The translations under genes were made by a program, and so were the position numbers. Positions 57,216-64,000 of a stretch of 64,000 nt of DNA are shown here, in pieces; within the stretch, counting starts at the first letter, position 1; every line of letters starts with the position of its first letter. This DNA is from Heterocephalus glaber (Eukaryota > Chordata > Mammalia > Rodentia > Bathyergidae): NCBI RefSeq assembly GCF_000247695.1, contig NW_004624785.1, positions 932,653 to 996,652 on the forward strand, read 5' to 3'. Below the pieces are notes generated by a model. It had not been told where the DNA came from. It ran no database searches and saw nothing but the letters and a program-made list of their open reading frames with translations.

Positions 57216-58759
57216 TACTTAGTAAAAGGAAAAAAAATTCCTATCGTTTTACTGAACAATCCCATTTCTATTCTATTGCACAGGAATAGCTTTCAGTGTT
57301 ACTTCAACAATCCCTGAATTTCTGTTTAGAACAACAAAATATTAGTACTAGAGTACTAGAGTATTGGGATGTAGGCATTCAATTAAAAAGTACACATATT
57401 AACAGATATGAAAATATATTAATTAAATGATACCTAAATATGTTCACTTATACACCATCCACCAGCAGTGCCTCAGTGAGTTAAAGAAATGAGCATGGTG
57501 CTGCAGGTAGGTGAACAGGCAGGGTTGGCTCCTGACTGTCAGATTCACCATGGTACCAGGGACACCCACACCAGCCACCTTCTCAGTGGCAGAAACATCA
57601 AAAAACATGCTTTCCACTGATGGCCTAATCAGAGCCCTTCCAAGCTCACTTACAGAATAAGGCAAGCTAAGCAATGGAAAACTTTATCACAACAGGGATT
57701 TAAGTTTAAGAAAATCCATTTCTTGTAGATTTTTGTGTTTATCAATTTTAATCTAGTAGTAAATATATTAATATTGTAAGGTAGCAGGTTAACTGAAATA
57801 TACTAGAGATGATATCAGTCATCTTATCACTTACGTGATGAAAACACATTATATATCCATGGGTGTGCCTAGTAAGGTATCCCCACAATCATTTTCCACC
57901 TTCAAATTCATTTTTATAAGAAAAACTATAGGCATAAGGACACAGAGAAATACAAGTTTTGTTGTCTACTATTGCATAGAGGCAGGATACTGAGGTGGCT
58001 CACAATAGATTTTGAGGCCAGATTCCAAATAGTACTAATTTTTTTGTTTGTTATTGTAATATTTGCAGTCTAAAAATGTGATAGACATAAAAAAGCACTA
58101 ATAAAATGTTCTACCTAGTATCTAGTACTACTAAGAAAAATAACACCTAACGTTGGCAAAGCTTTTAACTTTCTGAGCTTATATATTTATTGCATATTCT
58201 GTAAAATCTTTATTTAGAATAAGTAGCCCTGAATCTCTTGAAAGGAAAAAATTATAGATTATCTTGCTTTATATAATTTATCTGAATTACACACAAAATA
58301 ATTATAAATCTCAGTTGTTTAGTGGTATATGGCCAATAGTAAAATTTTTAAGATTCTTCATTTTCATTTCTCATTAGCCCATAATATTTGTGAAAGCCAA
58401 GGCTTTGGGCTTTATGCTTCTCTTTACTCAGATAATATAACAAGAAGTTTATATACTCCAACATCCAAATACCACACAGGTACCATTATTTAAGGGATCC
58501 CAGAATGAGTAGTTGCATAAAATTACTATCCACAATTTTTTCTGTATTTTTTTTCCAATAATATTCACATCATGCCTTAATTTCACAGGACTCATCTGTA
58601 TTTGGAAGAATGTCAAAAAGCAAAGTACCAGGTTTCCAACTGGACCTGACCTGCTGAGGGAGGAGCTAACAGCAATGGCTCAGTCACAATCTCAATGAAG
58701 ACTCAGCCTTCGGGTTAGCAAGCATAAAGGAATAGCTTACCTTAGTGTGTCCTAATGTC

Positions 58760-59650
58760 ACTAGGAACTCTCCTACACCTTCTTCCTCAATGAAGTCATT
58801 AATGCCACAGTGGCAGACACTGTTTCTATGTTCAGTGGTCCAAAATTACAACTAATTCCAACCTTTGCCCAGCTTCTAGACATGCAGGGCACTACCCAGC
58901 AACTTGATTTCCCTCTTGACCCTGCTCCTTTCCTAACTATTCTCATTGCAACCAGACATGTCTTTCCATCACTGTCACTGAGCTCTGCAGCCCCAATGTC
59001 CAATCCATTGGTACTTCCAAAACATGTAACAGTGGTCCTTTCTCCACTGTTGGTCTCTAACCCCAATGTGTTCTCTCTCTCCCTAAACTATTGCATACCT
59101 GCCCCCTCAATCCACCCTCACCCCTTTCAATGCATGCTCCATACTGGCCAGTTATTTACTTATTTTCACAAAAATCAAATCATCTCACTTCTCCACATAA
59201 CATCTCTCATCTGGTAGAAAACACAGACTCATCAATCTGCTATAAAGGCCGAAAGACCCTGGCCCAAATGGTCAATACCCTCAGTCTGTGTGCCCCATGC
59301 TCATTATGCTCCAGGTACCTGTTCCTCCTGCCAGGGCTCCTGCCCTCTCTGCTTGTCCTCACCCTCACTCTTCAGGTCAGAGTACATAACTGCCATTTCC
59401 TCAAAGCCCTCCCCTCCGACCTGATCTCCTAGCTTCCCTGCCTCCCACTGCCACACTGAGCATCATTGCTACCTATATCCTTTCTTCCACCAACCATGAT
59501 CTTTACTTACACATTTGTGGTGAAGTTGTATTTGGATATTTTTTTCTTCCCAAGACTCTGCTAGTTGAAAATAGGGACTACGTGTGATTTACTACTATGC
59601 TACCTAGAATCCAACACTACCCTGGCTCACAGTGACATAACAACAATGCT
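58760..59650 (+). repeat. L2 LINE 3' region (diverged)
   Basis: A pyrimidine-rich tract with the typical L2 3' layout: CTCCTACACCTTCTTCCTCA, repeated CCTC/CTTCC blocks and late GAAAATAGGGACTACGTGTG. Boundaries are approximate and the call rests on overall resemblance. Confidence 0.45.
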
Positions 59651-59699
59651 GGTGATGTCAGATACACAAATGCATACTTTCATCAGTGGCTGCTCACCA

Positions 59700-59840
59700 C
59701 TCTTTCACAGTCTATGTGGGCATAGGTTTAACTAATCCTCACAATACCTTTCAAGCAAGTCTTGTTATTTTCTCAATTTCTAGATGAGGAAAGTAAGGCA
59801 CAGAGATGCTAAATACTTTTTCCAAGGTCACAGACAGGGA
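59700..59840 (+). repeat. MIR SINE
   Basis: Contains AATCCTCACAATACCTTTC, TAGATGAGGAAAGTAAGGCA, CAGAGATGCTAAATAC and CCAAGGTCACAGACAGGG, the MIR core order. Confidence 0.8.
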
Positions 59841-59947
59841 GGGAAGGTGGAAGATGTTGCACGTAGGTGGCGGGTACCTTAAGATGCTCTGAATGAATAG
59901 GTACACTGGTTATAGAGCAGCAGAGAGGTGATTCCCCTAGACCATAC

Positions 59948-60120
59948 CTTTTCTCATTCCACCAAATGGGTCCTTGTTTGGTTCATAGGGCATCCTGCCC
60001 ATCATGTCTGGCATGCTCATGCCCTGCTGGTAGGGGGCATTTGGAGTCATGGAATTCCTTTTTGGGAACGATGAATCACTCACATCTGAGAATGGGTCAT
60101 GCACACTGATTGTACTGCTT
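59948..60120 (-). CDS. ARID1B: ARID1B coding exon (second in window)
   Basis: This 173-bp exon encodes the stretch that begins [15 protein letters not shown] and ends [15 protein letters not shown], typical of ARID1B and of its paralogue ARID1A in this Met/Pro/Gln-rich linker. The acceptor is CTCTTCAG (just above 60120) and the donor is AAAAG|GTATGG (59946-59947). The first base completes an Arg codon split with the previous exon, and the last base starts the next Val codon. The intron to the previous exon is only 248 bp (60121-60368), the shortest in this part of the gene. This segment is a disordered region of the BAF subunit, with no catalytic residues. The identification is firm because the sequence matches ARID1B rather than ARID1A across the exon. 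Confidence 0.93.
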
Positions 60121-60368
60121 CTGAAGAGATAAAAAAAGCTTAATGATATAGCAGGAGTTATCTCTAAAAATACTAGAAAACAAACCAATCTTAAAATCTA
60201 TAAATGTATAAGCCATTCAAAATAAATTACATGAATAAAATTAGTACTGATCAATATTTAAAACTCACTAGGGAAAATCATTTTTATTTTCTATGAAGGT
60301 TGCTCCAAAAAAATCAAAAGACAAAACAAATCTGATACTGTATGGCTCATGGAGTTCTCTGCACATAC
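60121..60368 (-). other. Short ARID1B intron
   Basis: A 248-bp intron of unique AT-rich sequence with clean splice ends; nothing else seen. Confidence 0.9.
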
Positions 60369-60507
60369 CTTCCACCTTGCATTGGGGCAATCTGTCCATG
60401 AGGAGTGGAGGCTGGGGTAGGTGGCTTCAGGTCACCCGGAACCTCTGCCATGGAGTTGCTCCCCGTTGACTGTGGTGTTTGTGGGCCTTGCAAGGATCCT
60501 GAGTTAG
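60369..60507 (-). CDS. ARID1B: ARID1B coding exon (first of seven in window)
   Basis: This 139-bp internal exon encodes part of the low-complexity region of ARID1B between the ARID domain and the C-terminal domain, including [11 protein letters not shown] and [16 protein letters not shown]1B is the DNA-binding BAF250B subunit of the nuclear SWI/SNF (BAF) remodelling complex. Read on the minus strand, the acceptor is a long pyrimidine tract ending in CAG (60508-60510) and the donor is AAG|GTATGT (60367-60368). The exon starts with the last two bases of a split Ala codon and ends with the first two of an Arg codon, which the next exon completes. No upstream ARID1B exon was found from 60508 to 64000, so the preceding intron runs off the window. 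Recognition rests on the protein text and on perfect phase agreement with the six exons that follow. Confidence 0.93.
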
Positions 60508-60704
60508 CTGACATGGTTAAGTGAAAGGGAAGGGAGAGAAACTAGAGGTTATCAAGGAAGCTTATTCTTATAGTTACGTATGTAAAAAACATAATTTAAA
60601 ATAAGACACCATCTACTAGAAATACTAATGTTCACTGTGGATAGCAATGTAGTAAAATGCTATTATGCTATTTATGGTGAAAATTACGATGAGTTTTTTG
60701 GTGT

Positions 60705-60785
60705 GCGTATGTGTGTGGGCAGGGCAGTGAACCTAGGCCCTTATGCATGCTAGGCGAGGGCTCTATTACTGAACCTCAGCCCTTA
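60705..60785 (-). repeat. ID SINE (diverged)
   Basis: Reverse-oriented: GGGCAGTGAACCTAGGCCC, TGCATGCTAGGCGAGGGCTC, ACTGAACCTCAGCCCTTAG. A GT-rich stretch precedes it as the tail. Confidence 0.75.
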
Positions 60786-61159
60786 GTAAGTTTTTTAAGT
60801 AAAATATTTGGAAATAAGTTTCATTTGTAGACCATAAAACACAGTTAAATCTTTTGATAATTGTTTTTCTAGGTATTTATCCCAAGAAAGTAATCTAATA
60901 AAAAGAAGGCTTTAGGCAATAAAATGTTTATTTCAGTGTTGTCTACACTAGAGATAGTCAATGTAAATAAAGGGAAATAGGATGAAATTTTTGGTACATA
61001 AATTAATAGACTATTGTGGTGTTGTAAAATTTAGAGAACATAGCTCCTAGTGTTGGGCAATGAGCAATGTTTAATTTGAAAAGCAGTAACACAAATTAAT
61101 AATGTGCCTTACATTATTTTAATACCACCCAAAACCTGGATATCTACTGTCTGCTCTTT

Positions 61160-61340
61160 GGGTTTCTCCCTCCCTGCTTCCTCTTCCTCTTCCTCTTTCT
61201 CATCCTCTCACCCTCTCTCCCACCCCTCCGTCCTTCCCTCTCCCTCTCCCTCCTCCCCCCACTGCAGTACTGGGGATTGATCCCAGCTTCTTGTGCACCC
61301 CAGGGAAGCTTTCTACCACTGAGCTGCATCCACAGCCCTA
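61160..61340 (-). repeat. ID SINE with long (CT)-rich tail
   Basis: A pyrimidine tract of CTCC/TTCC/CTCT units (61164-61262) leads into a reverse ID (CAGTACTGGGGATTGATCCC ... CACTGAGCTGCATCCACAGCC). The tract looks like an expanded purine-rich tail on the minus strand. Confidence 0.82.
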
Positions 61341-62129
61341 AAACACTTATTTTTTGAGCTATGAAATCAGATTTGTTATTAAAAAGCACAAGTCATATTG
61401 GGTTTGAGTTTTTTAATGTTGCTCTTGGGTTCTGAGATTCTGCTTTAAACTATAATTACATTATAATAACACAGCTCAGAATTCAGCAGTTTTTTCAAAA
61501 CTCAAGTGGGATTCTTGAAAAATCAATTAACTTTGCCTTATAGGAAAAACAAAATATTTTGTGGTCTCCAGTTTTATCATCTATCCTCATCCTTAGCATG
61601 TTAGATATATAATACTTACTGGTTTGGTTTGCTGATTAAACAAATACCTACTGAATGAATAATGTGCCTACTGTATTTTAGGCTCCTTTCTAATTCTTAA
61701 ATATGCAAGTTCAGCAAACTGACAAGACAAGAGCCCCTGCCCTCATGGAGAACACAATCAACACATTTAGAACTGTAACCAACACAGGATTACTGCTAAC
61801 AAAAATAACATTTCCATGCTACTGGTTATACTTCCTTTCCTCTGGAGTGCCCAACCCTCACTACAATTACCACTGTTAACATTTTACCTCAGAGGAAATG
61901 TAGGTTAAACAAATCCTAGATTACACAGTAAACTGTGGAGTCAGAATTGGAAAGTAATATAACATCTACTCAGAAAGCCTCAACCAAGTACAGATGTTTC
62001 TAGCCGGATTAGGGCTGCTAGCCTCTGGCCCAACATGTGACACAGCCCTGTGCACTTGAGACAGACACTGAGGGAAATTCTCGGACATGTGGGAAAGAAG
62101 AAAAACTAATGCCTGCTTACATATCAAAC

Positions 62130-62252
62130 TTTGGTGACACCCCAGAAATGCAAATTAGAAAGATAGACTATAATAAAAGAATAACCAATGATGAATGTCA
62201 TCATATTGTATACCTAAAATGTACCAATAAACTTAATGAATTAAAAAAGAGT
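62130..62252 (+). mobile_element. L1 3' end fragment
   Basis: Ends ATTGTATACCTAAAATGTAC then CAATAAACTTAATG and an A-rich tail. The same end occurs at 160-205, so both are 3' termini of one dispersed retroposon; the purine-rich 3' UTR of the first copy suggests L1. Confidence 0.5.
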
Positions 62253-62269
62253 AAGGTAGCTTGTTGTAT

Positions 62270-62674
62270 TGTTATGGGTTGTGTCTAGATGGTCCCCAAA
62301 GCCTCATGCAGTCCTAAGTAGCGCTTTTTCAGAGGCAGCTGGATCTAGAGTATGTGATGCTGTAACAGACTGATGGTGCAATGCTAGGTTCAAGGGCACT
62401 AAGATTAAGGGTGTGAATGGCACCCACCCTAAGTAGTCTGGATAAGATAAAAGGGACAGAAAGATGCTGTTATGGTTCCTTGTTGCTTCTGCTACCTTCT
62501 GCCCACCATGAACTGATTCTTCTCTGCAATCCCTGTCTGCCATGCCACACTGCCTTGGAGCCAGCCAATTATGGACTGAAAGTTCTACAAACCATGAGCT
62601 AAATAAAACTTTCCTCTTTTAACTTTGGGTGTCGGGTATTTTGTCTCAGCAATGAGAGAAAAGTAACTAAGACA
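62270..62674 (+). mobile_element. MaLR-type solo LTR
   Basis: Starts TGTTATGGGTTGTGTCTAGA and ends with a form of the shared LTR terminus (GTATTTTGTCTCAGCAATGA ... AAGTAACTAAGACA). Between are GCCATGCCACACTGCCTTGG and ACCATGAGCTAAATAAAACT, matching the LTR family found elsewhere in the window. Confidence 0.7.
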
Positions 62675-64000
62675 ATTTTTGTAAGATAATCCAGACATTA
62701 CTGCGCACACAGTGCTGCAAATAAAGTATTTGCTTCTTAAATCAGGCAGACTCCACACCAGCATGGATAGCTTCCCTGGAAACATGGTTTATGAGGCTGT
62801 GATTTCAGAATGACCCTTATAAGTATTCACATTTGCAGCTAATAAAAAAAAAAGAAAAGAAAGAAAAAATGCTTCACTCTTGCCAGTGTTTTTCTTTTCC
62901 TTTTAGGAAAAAAAAATGAATACAACCTCTTGCAACTCCATTAACAGAGGAGGCTGGCATGCTCTCTAGGACATCCCTACCTTTTGCCAGAAGCTACAAA
63001 TGTATACTCTAAAGTAAACAATGGAAAGGTTACTTAAGGTTAAGCACATTCACACACTTCAGATGGAACAGCCAGGCTCCTAGCTGGGAAGATAATTTAC
63101 ACAGCACGAACCCGGTGCCCTAGTTCTGCTGGGTAGAGGTGTGGGGAGTAGGGTGGGGGAAGAGCTGATGTGTCCCAGCTCTAGTGACTAGGGGTCAACC
63201 AGAGGGCACCTTTGTTTATACCCTACTCTCTTTCTCATTTATCTTCCACTGAGGATTCCCTAGTTGGATTCATGACAGGTTTTGTGACATCATCTGTCAG
63301 CTAATAATAGAAATTCAGTCAGCCACCTGCCAGCAAAGATGGATGGGTTTTTGGTTACAGACTAACTAACTGAAAGTGGAGCTTCCTTGTCCCTCCCTGC
63401 CCCACGTCTCCCAGGTGGCCTTTGAACTCCCTACTCCCTACAGCCTGCAGGGCCACCTGGGTTGGTTGATTCCTAGACTGGAAGTGCTCCACAACTCCCA
63501 CAGGTTCAGTGTGAGGAGATCCTACAGGTGCCTTAGAGATGCAGATTGTGCCCCAAGGCCTAGGTTCCTTTTGATGCACCTGGAGGTCCAGTGTGCCTCT
63601 GCAATGTAACCCTAAAGGTGAAGGATGTCATGTCTCCAGTGATCAACTACATTGAGGTCTGGATCTATAGGAGCCACATCAAATCAAAAGCAGACAAGAG
63701 ACTCATGTCTTGTGGTGCTCTCAGAATATAGCCAAGTGGTTTAGGATTTCAGTTGGTTCAGAGACCATTGGAAAAACATCCAGAATGTTTCTTATGAATC
63801 TTTTTAATTTGCCTGAATGTGCTGGTAAGGAATAAACTATAATTGTATTCTTAGGGGAAAACTTCCAAAAACACTTTTTATGAAAATTAGTTTTTAAAGA
63901 TTATGTAATAAATGAGACTCTGACATGGAAAACAGGAATAATTTATTTTCCTTTTTTGACAATAAAAATGTTTCAGTGACACTTTCCTCAATGATGGTCC

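Larger units (their letters stand above)
54955..59947 (-). other. ARID1B intron with MLT1 and L2 fragments
   Basis: Non-coding intron of 4993 bp. It contains two MLT1-type LTR fragments, one ID with perfect duplication, an L2-like tract and a MIR. Positions 57216-58750 are AT-rich and show nothing I recognise. Confidence 0.85.
60508..64000 (-). other. ARID1B intron, 3' part only
   Basis: Non-coding. It contains two antisense ID SINEs, a CT-rich tract, an L1 3' tail and a MaLR-type LTR. Positions 61340-62000 and 62680-64000 show no gene. No ARID-domain exon is present, so the upstream exons lie beyond the window. Confidence 0.8.

Noticed and set aside
60508..64000. A further upstream ARID1B exon or the ARID domain
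   Set aside because: I looked on the minus strand for ARID-domain peptides and for splice-bounded frames in the correct phase and found none.

Overview
This window is mammalian nuclear DNA. It holds the 3' part of a chromatin-remodelling gene, ARID1B (BAF250B subunit of SWI/SNF-BAF), on the minus strand, followed by about 39 kb of non-coding DNA downstream of it. The many tRNA-derived ID-type SINEs, the 7SL-derived B1 SINEs and B1 units joined to an internally deleted ID unit (B1-dID architecture) point to a rodent. B1-dID dimers are known from non-murid rodents such as beavers, squirrels and dormice. A castorid or related rodent is my best guess, but this is inference.

Layout, left to right. 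1 to about 38.9 kb: intergenic. I find no intact protein gene here. It holds L1 3' ends, two mariner transposase relics, MIR, L2 and MaLR/MLT1-type LTR fragments, ID, B1 and B1-dID SINEs, two Tigger/pogo-type terminal-inverted-repeat elements (6.4 kb and 28.2 kb), a complete MaLR LTR-internal-LTR element nested in an older LTR (20.7-23.3 kb), and a tiny hAT-like element inside a B1-dID (18.3 kb). About 38.9-40.35 kb: ARID1B 3' UTR. 40.35-60.5 kb: seven ARID1B coding exons on the minus strand, consistent with the last seven exons of the gene. All junctions are GT-AG and the reading phase is continuous: 3194 coding bases, that is 1063 complete codons plus the stop after the first split codon. 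The ARID DNA-binding domain and N-terminus lie upstream, beyond 64 kb.

The ARID1B introns are full of SINEs. One intron carries a processed pseudogene of the J-domain/zinc-finger gene DNAJC21, on the plus strand and so antisense to ARID1B. It has frameshifts and stops, and an ID SINE has jumped into it. Several ID SINEs have perfect 10-15 bp target-site duplications, which suggests recent ID activity in this lineage.

I do not see a new biological system. The items most worth a second look are the hAT-like miniature element nested in a rodent SINE, the doubly nested MaLR locus with both sets of duplications preserved, the two TA-flanked inverted-repeat elements, the antisense DNAJC21 retrocopy, and a CpG-rich spot with an E2F-type site in the downstream desert. 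Repeat family names come from recalled consensus features and were not checked by any search.
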